A stretch of DNA of 64,000 nucleotides from AC-69 sp963751665. GTDB taxonomy: Bacteria > Actinomycetota > UBA4738 > HRBIN12. Numbering within the stretch: the first letter of the stretch is position 1; the number at the start of each line of letters is the position of its first letter. A model generated the notes under the pieces. That model had not been told where the DNA came from. It searched no databases and saw nothing but the letters and a program-made list of their open reading frames with translations. Made by a program: the position numbers and the translations under genes. This document shows positions 40,503 through 49,087 of the stretch, piece after piece. Location of the stretch: NCBI GenBank assembly GCA_963751665.1, contig CAVVVF010000010.1, forward strand, positions 1 through 64,000, given 5' to 3'.

Positions 40503-41226
40503 ATGCCCCAACCCATCGACCGCGACGAGGTGCGCCGCCTCGTGGACCGTGGAGCCCAGCTCGTCGAGGTGCTTCCGGCGAACGAGTACGAGGAGGACCA
40601 CCTGCCCGGTGCCATCAACATGCCGCTTCGAAGGCTCGAGGAGCGAAGCCCGGACCGCGCTGGACCGGGGCCGGCCCATCGTCGTGTACTGCTGGGACTC
40701 GGCCTGAGACCTCAGCCCACGAGCCGCGTGGCGGCTCGAGAGCTTCGGGTTCACCGAGGTGTACGACTACGTGGATGGAAAGCTCGACTGGCTCGCGGCG
40801 GGACTTCCCTCCGAGGGTACGAACGCGGAACGCCCCCGTGCCGGGGACGTGGCTCGGAAGGACGTGCCGACGTGCCGCCTGGATGAGCGGCTCGGCGAGG
40901 TGCGGGAGCGGGTCCGGCAGGCCGGATGGGACGCCTGCGTGGTCGTGAACGAGGACCGGGTCGTGTTCGGCCTGCTCCGCTCGAAGGAGCTGGAGGCGAA
41001 CCCGGACCTTCGGATCGAGGAGGCCATGCGCCCGGGCCCCAGCACCTTCCGGCCGTTCGTCTCCATCGAGGAGATGGCGGGGTTCATGATCGAACACGAC
41101 CTCGAGAGCTCCCCCATCACCACGTCCGATGGACGGCTGGTCGGCCTGCTGCGGAAGCAGGATGCGGCGAAGGCGGCGTTGGAACTCCACGAGAAGGAGC
41201 ACGGTTCCCACGGAGGGCAAACATGA
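40503..41226 (+). CDS. Rhodanese domain fused to a CBS pair, frameshifted
   Basis: About 240 residues. The N-terminal rhodanese domain reads VDRGAQLVEVLPANEYEEDH with LPGAINMPLRRLEE, then the active-site Cys in RPIVVYCWDSA and SFGFTEVYDYVDGKLDWLAA. The C-terminal half has two CBS motifs (ARKDVPTCRLDERLGEVRER; WDACVVVNEDRVVFGLLRSK; FMIEHDLESSPITTSDGRLV; GLLRKQDAA), which usually bind adenine nucleotides. So sulfur transfer or redox chemistry may be nucleotide-gated; this is inference. Indels near 40645 and 40710. GGCGATC precedes ATG 40503, with GAGGAGG 4 nt further up. The stop overlaps the next gene (ATGA). Confidence 0.8.
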
Positions 41227-41384
41227 CCGAGCGGGACGTGGCCATCGCCTGTGCGAGGTGTGGGGCGAGCATCGACCACTGTGAGTTCTGCGGGGAGCGC
41301 GGGTGCGGAGCGCCGATCTGCTACCGCTGCTTGGTGGAGGCCATCGGCCAGGCCGCGGCGCAACCCCATGGGCACGGTGGGTGA
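41223..41384 (+). CDS. Small cysteine-rich zinc-ribbon protein
   Basis: 53 residues. Seven cysteines: two CxxC pairs (IACARCGAS; HCEFCGERGCG) and PICYRCLVEA, then a His-rich end (QPHGHGG). This pattern suggests one or two zinc sites. It overlaps the rhodanese-CBS gene by ATGA, so the two are made together; it might be a sulfur or metal acceptor for it. No family is recognised. Confidence 0.6.
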   Translation: MTERDVAIACARCGASIDHCEFCGERGCGAPICYRCLVEAIGQAAAQPHGHGG

Positions 41385-41418
41385 TCGCGTTCGGCACCGG
41401 CGATCCACGGGTCCTTGC

Positions 41419-41424
41419 TAGAAT
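41419..41424 (+). promoter_or_regulatory. -10 box of a leaderless promoter (TTGCTAGAAT)
   Basis: TAGAAT, with the extended TGC just before it, lies 7 nt before the ATG at 41432. No Shine-Dalgarno sequence lies between. Confidence 0.5.
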
Positions 41425-41431
41425 CGCCTGC

Positions 41432-42041
41432 ATGCTGGCCCAGGTGTTCGTCAGTCCCAGCGATACACCGACGATCAACACGGGTGGGTGGGTCTACGGC
41501 ATGGCTTGGGTGCTCGTCGTCCTCGGTGTGCTCGTGACCTTCCTGATCGTGTTCGGGTACATGCGGTTCGCACCGCGGTTCCAACGCGAGGAGGGGAGGA
41601 CGAGATCGGTCAAGGCTCCCCGACTCCAGCCGGGGAGGGAAGTGAGGCGGCCGGTCAAGATCACCGGCGCGCCGGTCATGGCACCGCCTCCGATCCCCAC
41701 GGCGACGGCCGCCGCGCCCGCGGCCGTGGCACCCGCCGTCGTCGCGGCACCCGCAGCGCCGGCCGCTGCCCCGCCGCTGCCCCTGCCGCTGCCCTGCCGC
41801 GGTGGAGCCCGCGCTCGCCGCCGCACCTGCCGGGGTGGAGCCCGCGCTCGCCGCCGCACCGGCAGCTGCGCCCGCCCCCGCCCCGCCCGCGACGGAGCAT
41901 CGCGGCGAGGTGACGCTCGACCAGGAAACGTATGAGAAGACGCTGGCCGAGCTCCTGGCGAAGGGCACGGACCGGCGCGTGGCCGAGGGACAGGCCAAGC
42001 GGGTCGCCTTGCTCGCTGCCAGGAAGAAGGCCGGCGGCTAG
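41432..42041 (+). CDS. Membrane-anchored Ala/Pro-rich protein with conserved helical tail, one frameshift
   Basis: About 203 residues. A membrane helix (MAWVLVVLGVLVTFLIVFGY) is followed by a basic stretch, then a long Ala/Pro linker containing an 11-residue repeat (VEPALAAAPAG), and a soluble helical tail (TLDQETYEKTLAELLAKGTD and RRVAEGQAKRVALLAARKK). The tail would sit at a distance from the membrane, on the cytoplasmic side if the basic region obeys the positive-inside rule. Function unknown. An indel lies near 41797, at the entry to the repeat. The start is fixed by a leaderless -10 box. Confidence 0.6.
41801..41860 (+). repeat. Two-copy 33-nt tandem repeat
   Basis: A 27-nt unit beginning GGTGGAGCCCGCGCTCGCCG is identical at 41801-41827 and 41834-41860 (period 33 nt = 11 codons). 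It lies within the Ala/Pro linker and can expand or contract without shifting frame. Confidence 0.85.
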
Positions 42042-42053
42042 CGCCGGACGCCC

Positions 42054-43127
42054 ATGGAGACCACCAAGGTCGATTGGTCCATGGGGTCGCAGGCGGCCCG
42101 ATTGGTCGACTGGGGCACCGCAGCCGACATCGGTCGCCGGGTGGGTGGTCGGGGTCCGTCCCTTCACGCCATCGAGCGCGCGCGCCTGCGCGAGGACCTG
42201 GCCGAGATCGTCCCCCACGCCCAGTCGCTCGTCTCGGAGTTCACCGGCCTGTCGATGACCGGGTTCCGCTCTCGGGCGTGGGTCATGTCTCGCGGCGAGT
42301 GGGTCTCGACGAACCTCCAGGGGCTGCAACGGCTCCTGGAGCCGCTCGCCCGCAGGATCCTCGCGGACAACCGTCCCCGATCCGACCTGCGCCGCAAGGC
42401 GCTCGGCTTCCAGGTGGGCGTGCTTCTCGGCTACGTGTCCCGCAAGGTGCTCGGCCAGTACGACGTGTTCCTGCCGCCCGACGACGAGGGGCTCCTGTAC
42501 TTCGTGGGGCCCAACCTGGCCGAGGTCGAGCGCCGGTTCCATCTTCCGCCCCACGACTTCCACCTGTGGGTGGCCCTCCACGAGGTCACGCACCGTGTGC
42601 AGTTCGGCTCCACGCCGTGGCTCCGGCCGCACCTGTCGGGCCTCGTGGACGCCTACCTCGACACGGTGCAGCTCGATACGCGGCAGCTCCTGGATCAGCT
42701 CCGTCGAGCGGTGGAGGAGGCCCGGGCGGGAAGCGAGTGGCGAGGGCCCGGCGGCCTGTTCCTGCTCATGACCCCGGAGCAGCGCGAGTTGTTCTCGAGG
42801 ATGCAGTCGCTGATGTCGTTGCTCGAGGGCCACGCGTCCTACGTGATGAACTCGGTGGCCGTCGGCCGGGTCCGCGACCTGGAGCGGATGCGGCGGAGCC
42901 TCAAGGACCGGCGGCGTCCGGGCGGGATGGAGCGCACGTTCCAACGTGCTATCGGGTTCGAGTACAAGGTCCGCCAGTACGACGCGGGCGAGTTCTTCGT
43001 TCGCTCGGCCATCGAGGGTGCGGGGATCGAGGGGTTCAATCTCGTGTGGCAGCGGGAGGAGAACCTGCCGTCGCTGGAGGAGGTCGCGAACCCCCAGCTC
43101 TGGCTGGCCAGGGTGGCCGGGAGCTGA
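42054..43127 (+). CDS. Zinc-dependent metalloprotease (DUF2342 family)
   Basis: 357 residues, intact. The zinc motif is LWVALHEVTHRVQFGSTPWL (HExxH), with LEGHASYVMNSV supplying the distal Glu region. Other conserved parts are FQVGVLLGYVSRKVLGQYDV and VRQYDAGEFFVRSAIEGAG. This family, once called an F420-biosynthesis-associated protein, is nearly confined to Actinomycetota and usually sits just before tilS, as here. The substrate is unknown. Its stop shares one base with the tilS start (TGATG). Confidence 0.88.
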   Translation: METTKVDWSMGSQAARLVDWGTAADIGRRVGGRGPSLHAIERARLREDLAEIVPHAQSLVSEFTGLSMTGFRSRAWVMSRGEWVSTNLQGLQRLLEPLARRILADNRPRSDLRRKALGFQVGVLLGYVSRKVLGQYDVFLPPDDEGLLYFVGPNLAEVERRFHLPPHDFHLWVALHEVTHRVQFGSTPWLRPHLSGLVDAYLDTVQLDTRQLLDQLRRAVEEARAGSEWRGPGGLFLLMTPEQRELFSRMQSLMSLLEGHASYVMNSVAVGRVRDLERMRRSLKDRRRPGGMERTFQRAIGFEYKVRQYDAGEFFVRSAIEGAGIEGFNLVWQREENLPSLEEVANPQLWLARVAGS

Positions 43128-44127
43128 TGTCCCGGCCGCCGGCGGTGGCCCGCGTGCTGGAGCGGGTCACGGCCACGGCGCGCCGCTACGAGATGTTCCT
43201 GCCGGGCCAGACGGTGCTCGTCGTCGGTTTCGGGCGGGCCCGACTCCGTGTGTCTCCTGTACTCGCTGCACGGTCTGCGTCGGCTGCTCCGAGTCAAGCT
43301 CGAGGTGTTCCATCTCGACCACAGGATCCGCCGGGACTCGGGCAAGGACGCGGAGTACGTCCGGCGACTGGCGGGCCGGTTGAAGCTTCCCTTCCATCCG
43401 CGCATCTGCGAGTTCGAACCGAAGACTGGGGGAGTCGATCGAGGCGTGGGGGCGCGCCATGCGCATGTACTACTCCGCCGAGGTCCGGCGCGAGACGGGG
43501 GCCGAGCGCCTGGCCGAGGGCCACACCATGGACGATCAGGCCGAGACCGTGCTGATCGCCCTCATCCGGGGCGGTGGGCTCGACGCGCTGGGGGGATCGA
43601 GCCGGCCCTCGGAGGCGAGGTCCAGCCGTTGATCGACGTCAGGCGGACCGAGGTGGAGGCCTTCTGCCGCGCGCTCCGGCTGCGGCCTCGTCGTGATCCC
43701 ACGAACCAGGACACCAGGCTTCTCCGGAATGCCGTTCGGTTGAAGGTCCTTCCGGCGATCGAGCGCTCGGTGGGGCGTGAGGTCCGCGCCACCCTGGCCC
43801 GCACGGCGGACACCATCCGCCAGGACGAGCACTTCCTGAAGCGGCAGGCCTTTGAAGCGAGCCGAGGAGCTGGTGGAGGAGCAACCCGGCGGGTTCGGGA
43901 TCGACGCGGTGGGGTTGCTCACCGTGCCGCGGCCGATCGCCGCTCGGGTGGTCCGCGACCTCCTGTACCGCCTGAAGGCGGCGCCGACCCAGGAAGCGAT
44001 CGAGGCGGTGCTGGACCTCGCGGCGGGGCGGCCCGGCCGGCGGCGCGACCTGGCCGGTGGATTGGTGGCCTCGCGGGACAGGGAGTATGTTTCCCTCTCT
44101 CGCACTTCCCCCGAGAGCCGGGCGTGA
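43127..44127 (+). CDS. tilS: tRNA(Ile)-lysidine synthetase, frameshifted
   Basis: Converts C34 of tRNA-Ile(CAU) to lysidine. After correcting indels near 43220-43240 the PP-loop reads VVVSGGPDS, followed by VCLLYSLHGLRRLLRVKLEV, FHLDHRIRRDSGKDAEYVRR, GHTMDDQAETVLIALIRGGG and RRDPTNQDTRLLRNAVR, all characteristic of TilS. The C-terminal part is the short actinobacterial type (AARVVRDLLYRLKAAPTQEA). Joined length about 330 residues. Other indels near 43435, 43595, 43685 and 43850. The order DUF2342-tilS-hpt-ftsH is the common actinobacterial one. Confidence 0.9.
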
Positions 44128-44138
44128 AGGGGGGCGAG

Positions 44139-44762
44139 ATGGAAGGTTATGTCGCGCTGACCGACCAGAAGGACACAGCAACGACTTCTCCTATGGCCGA
44201 GCCGTTCGCTGAGGCATACGACGGCGACATCGACAAGGTGTTGGTCACCAACGAACAGCTCCAGGCCAAGCTCCGGGAGCTCGGGGAACAGATCACCAAG
44301 GATTACGAGGGCCGTGACCTACTGCTTGTGGCCGTGCTGAAGGGCGCGTTCATGGTCATGGCGGACCTGGCGAGGCACATCCATCTGCCGGTCGACTTCG
44401 ACTTCATGGCCGTCGCCTCGTACGGGGCGGCCACGCAGACGTCCGGGGTCGTCCGGATCCTGAAGGACCTGGACCGCGACATCGAGGGCCGCCACGTCCT
44501 GCTCGTCGAGGACATCGTGGACTCCGGGCTCACCCTGAACTACCTGCTCAAGAACCTCCGGGGCCGCCGTCCGGCGACCTTGGAGGTCTGCGCCCTGCTG
44601 CAGAAGAGGGGCATCCAGCGGGTGGCCCTGGACCTACGGTACATCGGGTTCGAGATCCCCCCGGACTTCGTGGTCGGCTACGGCCTGGACTACGCGGAGA
44701 AGTTCCGCAACCTCCCCTACATCGCCACGCTGAAACCCGAGGCCTACACCGACCCGGCATGA
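44139..44762 (+). CDS. hpt: Hypoxanthine phosphoribosyltransferase
   Basis: Salvages hypoxanthine and guanine with PRPP. The PRPP-binding loop is HVLLVEDIVDSGLTLNYLLK, preceded by LLLVAVLKGAFMVMADLARH, DFDFMAVASYGAATQTSG and followed by PDFVVGYGLDYAEKFRNLPY, all typical. The ATG at 44139 has AAGGGGGG just upstream; a start at ATG 44193 would give the usual 189 residues, so the first 18 may not be translated. 11 nt follow the tilS stop. The stop overlaps a possible ATG of the next frame (ATGA). Confidence 0.93.
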   Translation: MEGYVALTDQKDTATTSPMAEPFAEAYDGDIDKVLVTNEQLQAKLRELGEQITKDYEGRDLLLVAVLKGAFMVMADLARHIHLPVDFDFMAVASYGAATQTSGVVRILKDLDRDIEGRHVLLVEDIVDSGLTLNYLLKNLRGRRPATLEVCALLQKRGIQRVALDLRYIGFEIPPDFVVGYGLDYAEKFRNLPYIATLKPEAYTDPA

Positions 44763-44800
44763 GCCGGAACAGCCGAGGGGAGTCCGGCGTCCAACCCGCC

Positions 44801-45184
44801 ATGAGACGGACGGCGGCGCTCTCGGTCCTGTTCCTCTTCCTCGTGGCCTGCGCCGGCCGCGCCTCGTCCCCCTCCGGCGACTCCGGGGTCCGCGGCACCG
44901 TGCTCCTCGGCCCGACCTGTCCGGTCGAGACGATGGAGAGCCCCTGCCCGGACCGGCCATTGGCTGACGTCCAGATCCAGGTGCTGCAGGGGGGCGACGT
45001 GGTGGCCACGGTTCGATCGGACGGCGACGGGCGGTTCACGGTGGCCCTCGAACCCGGCGACTACGTGCTGCAAGCGGTGGTCGAGCAGGGCGGGCCGGGG
45101 ATGTCCGCCAAGCCCGTGGATGTGACCGTTACGAGCGGTGCGTTCGTCGAGGTCAACGTCCCCGTCGACAGCGGCATCCGGTAG
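44801..45184 (+). CDS. Lipoprotein with carboxypeptidase-regulatory-like (beta-sandwich) domain
   Basis: 127 residues from ATG 44801. A lipoprotein signal peptide RRTAALSVLFLFLVACAGRA has a clear lipobox (LVAC). The mature part is a single transthyretin-like fold: VRGTVLLGPTCPVETMESPC, PDRPLADVQIQVLQGGDVVA, TVRSDGDGRFTVALEPGDYV, ending VEVNVPVDSGIR. Such domains bind or decorate surface structures. An alternative ATG at 44759 overlaps the hpt stop and adds 14 residues, but the signal peptide favours 44801. Confidence 0.8.
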   Translation: MRRTAALSVLFLFLVACAGRASSPSGDSGVRGTVLLGPTCPVETMESPCPDRPLADVQIQVLQGGDVVATVRSDGDGRFTVALEPGDYVLQAVVEQGGPGMSAKPVDVTVTSGAFVEVNVPVDSGIR

Positions 45185-45225
45185 CGCAACACCGCTCGCG
45201 AGGCATCGGCCGAACAACACCCCTG

Positions 45226-45234
45226 TGCTACCAT
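45226..45234 (+). promoter_or_regulatory. Extended -10 promoter (TGCTACCAT) for ftsH
   Basis: TGC followed by TACCAT, about 85 nt before the likely ftsH start, in the only sizeable non-coding gap of this region. The -35 side (45206-45211) is poor, consistent with an extended -10 promoter. Confidence 0.4.
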
Positions 45235-45318
45235 CGCCTCGGGCTCAGAGCGCGGGTCGATCGCGCGGGGCCCCAAGTTTTCTGCAGGCCGGAACGCCGG
45301 AACGAAAGGAGCGCCTCC

Positions 45319-47238
45319 CTGCCGCCCGAGTCCCCCTATCGCCGGATCCTCCGGGGACCCGCCGTGTACATCCTGCTCGTCCTGTTCGGGCTGTGGGTGT
45401 TCGTGCTCTTCGCCAACCGGGAGCCCCCGGGCCAGAGCCTCAACTTCAGCGGGTTCCAGTCGCTCGTGAGCGACGACCGGGTCAAGACCGCGACATTCCT
45501 CGAGGGGGACCAGAAGATCAAGGGTCAGCTCTCCGACGGCACCACCTACGAGGTGGCCTACCCAGCCGCGGTCCAGGAGAAGCTGACCGAGGAGCTCCAG
45601 TCCAAGGGGGTCGTGGTCGCGGTCGATCCACAGAAGGGCTCCGCCATCCTGTCCTTCCTGTTCCAGCTGATCCCGGTGGTGCTGATCATCGGGGCCTTCA
45701 TCTGGATCATGAACCAGTCCCAGGGTGCCGGCGGGGGCCGGGTCATGCAGTTCGGCAAGTCCCGGGCCAAGGTCGTGTCCAAGGACCAGCCGAAGACCAC
45801 GTTCACCGACGTGGCCGGCGTGGACGAGGCCATCGAGGAGCTCCAGGAGGTGAAGGAGTACCTCCAAAACCCGGCCAAGTTCCAGGCCATGGGGGCGAAG
45901 ATCCCTCGCGGCGTGCTGCTGTTCGGCCCGCCGGGGACGGGGAAGACACTGCTGGCCCGGGCCGTGGCCGGTGAGGCCGGGGTCCCGTTCTACTCGATCT
46001 CCGGTTCGGACTTCGTTGAGATGTTCGTGGGCGTCGGCGCCGCTCGCGTGCGCGACCTGTTCGAGCAGGCCAAGACCAACGCGCCGGCCATCGTATTCAT
46101 CGACGAGATCGACGCCGTGGGGCGCCACCGAGGCGCCGGCCTCGGTGGCGGCCACGACGAGCGCGAGCAGACCCTGAACCAGCTGCTCGTCGAGATGGAC
46201 GGGTTCGACCAGCGGACCGCGGTGATCCTGATGGCGGCGACCAACCGCCCCGACATCCTGGACCCGGCGCTCCTTCGGCCCGGGCGGTTCGACCGGCACG
46301 TGGTCATCGACCGGCCCGACCTCGAGGGTCGCAAGGGCATCCTCAAGGTCCACGCCAAGGGGAAGCCCTTCGACGAGACCGTGGCCCTCGACACCGTGGC
46401 CAAGCGGACCCCCGGGTTCACCGGGGCGGACCTGGCCAACGTGATCAACGAGTCGGCGCTCCTCGCGGCTCGGTGGGGCAGGAAGGCCATCGGGATGCGC
46501 GAGGTGGACGAGGCCATCGACCGGGTGATGGCCGGCCCCGAGCGCAAGAGCCGGCTCATGAGCGACCGGGAGAAGCGCGTGATCGCCTACCACGAGTCGG
46601 GGCACGCCCTCGCTGCCCACGTCCTTCCGAACACGGACCCGGTGCACAAGATCTCGGTCATCGCCAGGGGACGGGCCCTCGGCTACACGCTCACCCTCCC
46701 CGAGGAGGACAAGTTCCTCCTGACCCGGGAGGAGCTGTCCGACGAGCTGGCCATGCTGCTCGGCGGACGCGTGGCGGAGGAACTGATCGTGGGCGACATC
46801 ACGACCGGTGCCGCGAACGACCTCGAGCGGGCCACGAAGATCGCGCGCCAGATGGTGACCGAGTACGGCATGTCGGACACGATCGGCCCGCTGACGCTGG
46901 GACAGAAGCAGCACGAGGTGTTCCTCGGCCGGGACTTCACGACGCAGCCCGACTACTCGGAACAGGTGGCGTTCGAGATCGACAACGAGGTCCGGAGGAT
47001 GATCGACCAGGCGCACGACGAGGCCCTGGAGATCCTCCAGGAGTATCGGTCGAAGCTGGACCAGATGGCGGCACTCCTGATCGAGCGGGAGACGATCGAC
47101 AAGGAGGAGGTCGAGCGGCTCCTGACCGACGTGACGAAGCGAGCGCAGCGGGACCAGGCCGTGCGCGGCGCGGGGCTCGCGGTGTCCCGCCGAGCGGTCC
47201 GGGCGCAGAGGGAGCAGGGACCGAAGCCGCTCGGCTAG
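45319..47238 (+). CDS. ftsH: ATP-dependent zinc metalloprotease FtsH; probable CTG start
   Basis: Membrane-bound AAA protease that degrades misfolded and regulatory membrane proteins. Two N-terminal helices (about residues 17-34 and 113-131) flank a small periplasmic domain. AAA: Walker A LLFGPPGTGKTLLARA, Walker B PAIVFIDEIDAVGRHRG, second-region-of-homology NRPDILDPALLRPGRFDRH. Protease: zinc motif AYHESGHALAAHV and the third ligand region TGAANDLERATKIARQMV. The first canonical start, GTG 45364, has no ribosome site and would begin inside the first helix. AAAGGAG at 45305-45311 lies 7 nt before an in-frame CTG (45319), which restores the basic N-terminus (YRRILRGP). Intact; about 639 residues. 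Confidence 0.93.
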   Translation: MPPESPYRRILRGPAVYILLVLFGLWVFVLFANREPPGQSLNFSGFQSLVSDDRVKTATFLEGDQKIKGQLSDGTTYEVAYPAAVQEKLTEELQSKGVVVAVDPQKGSAILSFLFQLIPVVLIIGAFIWIMNQSQGAGGGRVMQFGKSRAKVVSKDQPKTTFTDVAGVDEAIEELQEVKEYLQNPAKFQAMGAKIPRGVLLFGPPGTGKTLLARAVAGEAGVPFYSISGSDFVEMFVGVGAARVRDLFEQAKTNAPAIVFIDEIDAVGRHRGAGLGGGHDEREQTLNQLLVEMDGFDQRTAVILMAATNRPDILDPALLRPGRFDRHVVIDRPDLEGRKGILKVHAKGKPFDETVALDTVAKRTPGFTGADLANVINESALLAARWGRKAIGMREVDEAIDRVMAGPERKSRLMSDREKRVIAYHESGHALAAHVLPNTDPVHKISVIARGRALGYTLTLPEEDKFLLTREELSDELAMLLGGRVAEELIVGDITTGAANDLERATKIARQMVTEYGMSDTIGPLTLGQKQHEVFLGRDFTTQPDYSEQVAFEIDNEVRRMIDQAHDEALEILQEYRSKLDQMAALLIERETIDKEEVERLLTDVTKRAQRDQAVRGAGLAVSRRAVRAQREQGPKPLG

Positions 47239-47281
47239 TCGCGGTCCGGTGGTCGATGCGGCGGGTGGTCCGGCACGCCTC

Positions 47282-47287
47282 TACACT
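47282..47287 (+). promoter_or_regulatory. -10 box of a leaderless promoter (TACACT)
   Basis: TACACT lies 8 nt before the GTG at 47296 of the HAD gene, with no Shine-Dalgarno sequence in between. Confidence 0.45.
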
Positions 47288-47295
47288 TCGTCGAC

Positions 47296-47961
47296 GTGAG
47301 CGATCCGCGGTGGGCCACGTTCGACTGCTACGGCACGTTGATCGACTGGATGTCGGGCATCCGCGACACGTTGTCGGAGCTGTGGCCCGAGCGCGACGCG
47401 GAATTGCTCCTCGGCGCGTACCACGAGATCGAGCCCGAGGTGCAGCGGGGCCGGTCGATCCCGTACCGGCAGGTGCTCACCGAGGCGCTGGAGCGGCTGG
47501 CCCGCCGGGAGGGACTGCACCTCGAGGAGGACGACCGGGCCGCGCTCGCGGACTCGCTTCCGGCGTGGCCGCCCTTCCCGGAGGTGCCGAAGGCGCTCGC
47601 TGCGCTGCGGGAGCGTGGATGGAGACTGGCCATCCTGTCGAACACCGACCCCAACATGCTCGACGCCTCGCTGTCGCTGATCGGCGTCCCCGTCGACCTC
47701 CGCATCACCGCGGCCCAGGCCGGCTCGTACAAGCCGGCCTACGGTCACTGGGAACGGTTCTTCGAGGAGACGAAAGCGGATCGCTTCCGGCATGCGCACG
47801 TCGCGGCGTCTCTGTTCCACGACATCGCGCCGTGCCGGGACCTCGGCGTGACGGCCGTATGGATCAACCGGCTCGGCGAGCGCTCCGAGCTTCCGCGGGC
47901 CGCCGAGCTCCCGGACCTTGCCGACCTGCCCGACACGTTGGACCGCCTGGTGCCCGGGTAG
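47296..47961 (+). CDS. HAD-superfamily hydrolase (haloacid dehalogenase type II-like)
   Basis: 221 residues, intact. Motif I ATFDCYGTLIDWMSG has the nucleophilic Asp, but the usual second Asp of phosphatases is Tyr, as in L-2-haloacid dehalogenases. Motif II is LAILSNTDPN (Ser/Asn), motif III the Lys in AGSYKPAYGHWERF, and motif IV lies around AASLFHDIAPCRDLGV with the conserved Asp. The substrate cannot be told. It precedes folE by 13 nt and may supply a phosphatase step in folate synthesis (dihydroneopterin phosphate removal), which is speculative. Confidence 0.8.
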   Translation: MSDPRWATFDCYGTLIDWMSGIRDTLSELWPERDAELLLGAYHEIEPEVQRGRSIPYRQVLTEALERLARREGLHLEEDDRAALADSLPAWPPFPEVPKALAALRERGWRLAILSNTDPNMLDASLSLIGVPVDLRITAAQAGSYKPAYGHWERFFEETKADRFRHAHVAASLFHDIAPCRDLGVTAVWINRLGERSELPRAAELPDLADLPDTLDRLVPG

Positions 47962-47974
47962 AGTTGGGATCGGC

Positions 47975-48547
47975 GTGAACGACGTCGAGCGCAAGAAGAT
48001 CGAGGAGGGCGTCCGCCTGATCCTGGAGGGGATCGGCGACGACCCCGAGCGCGCGGGCATCGTAGACACGCCCCGGCGCGTGGCGGAGATGTACGAGGAG
48101 ATCTTTTCCGGCGTCGGTGTCGATCCCACCCCGGTTGCCAGCATCGTCCCGGGCGCCAACTTTGACGAGATGATCATGGTCAAGGACATTCCTCTGCAAT
48201 CTCTCTGTGAACATCATTTGCTGCCTTTCAACGGGAAGGCCCACGTCGCTTACATCCCGAACAAGGACGGGCGGATCACCGGGCTGTCGAAGATCGCGCG
48301 GGTGGTCGACATCCTGTCCAAGCGGCCGCAGGTCCAGGAACGGCTGACCACCGAGATCGCCGACACGATCGACGAAGCGCTGAAGCCACGAGGGGTGTTC
48401 GTGATGATCGAGGCCGAGCACCTGTGCATGACCATGCGCGGCGTGAAGAAGCCCGGGTCGCTCACGGTGACGTCGGCGGTGCGGGGACTGTTCCGAAGCG
48501 ACGCCCGTACCCGCCAGGAGGCCCTCAGCCACATCGAACGAGGCTGA
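47975..48547 (+). CDS. folE: GTP cyclohydrolase I
   Basis: First step of folate synthesis: GTP to 7,8-dihydroneopterin triphosphate. 190 residues, intact. Zinc ligands are in QSLCEHHLLPFNGKAHVAYI (Cys, His) and AEHLCMTMRGVKKPGS (second Cys). GLSKIARVVDILSKRPQVQE and QERLTTEIADTIDEAL are typical. Start GTG 47975. Codons across the zinc site (48187-48231: ATT CCT CTG CAA TCT CTC TGT GAA CAT CAT TTG) are strikingly AT-rich compared with every neighbouring gene. Confidence 0.95.
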   Translation: MNDVERKKIEEGVRLILEGIGDDPERAGIVDTPRRVAEMYEEIFSGVGVDPTPVASIVPGANFDEMIMVKDIPLQSLCEHHLLPFNGKAHVAYIPNKDGRITGLSKIARVVDILSKRPQVQERLTTEIADTIDEALKPRGVFVMIEAEHLCMTMRGVKKPGSLTVTSAVRGLFRSDARTRQEALSHIERG

Positions 48548-48602
48548 GGCCCAAAAACTTTTCGGAACCGCGTTCACATCTCGGTCGGTCTGTGCTCCTG
48601 TA

Positions 48603-49087
48603 ATGAGGAGGGTGCGAGACGCGCCGGCGGGCGTGCGCCGACACGAGGAGATCGAGCGCCTGTACCGGGAGCAGGGGAGCCGGATGTGGCGCGCGCTGCT
48701 CGCGTTCACCGCCGACCCGGAGGTGGCCAGCGACGCGGTGGCCGAGGCGTTCGCCCAGGCCCTGAGACGGGGCGGTGAGATCCGCGACCCGGAGCGATGG
48801 GTGTGGCGGGCGGCCTTCCGGATCGCGGCGGGCGCGTTGAAGGAGCGTCGGCGCGAGGCGCCGGGGGTCGAGGAGGAGGGATCGTACGAGATGGAGGAGC
48901 CGGCCCGGGAGCTGGTCGCGGCCCTGGCGAAGCTCTCGGCGAAGCAGCGGACCGCGGTGGTGCTCCACCACGCCACGGGGTACCCGGTGAACGATGTCGC
49001 CCACCTCATCGGCTCGACCTCTGCGGCCGTCCGGGTGCACCTGATGCGCGGACGCCGGCGCCTGCGCGAGCTCCTGGGAGACGAGGG

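Noticed and set aside
4243..44127. Mass pseudogenisation of this segment
   Set aside because: The broken genes include essential ones, their protein motifs are intact on both sides of each break, and most changes are single-base gains or losses typical of read error.
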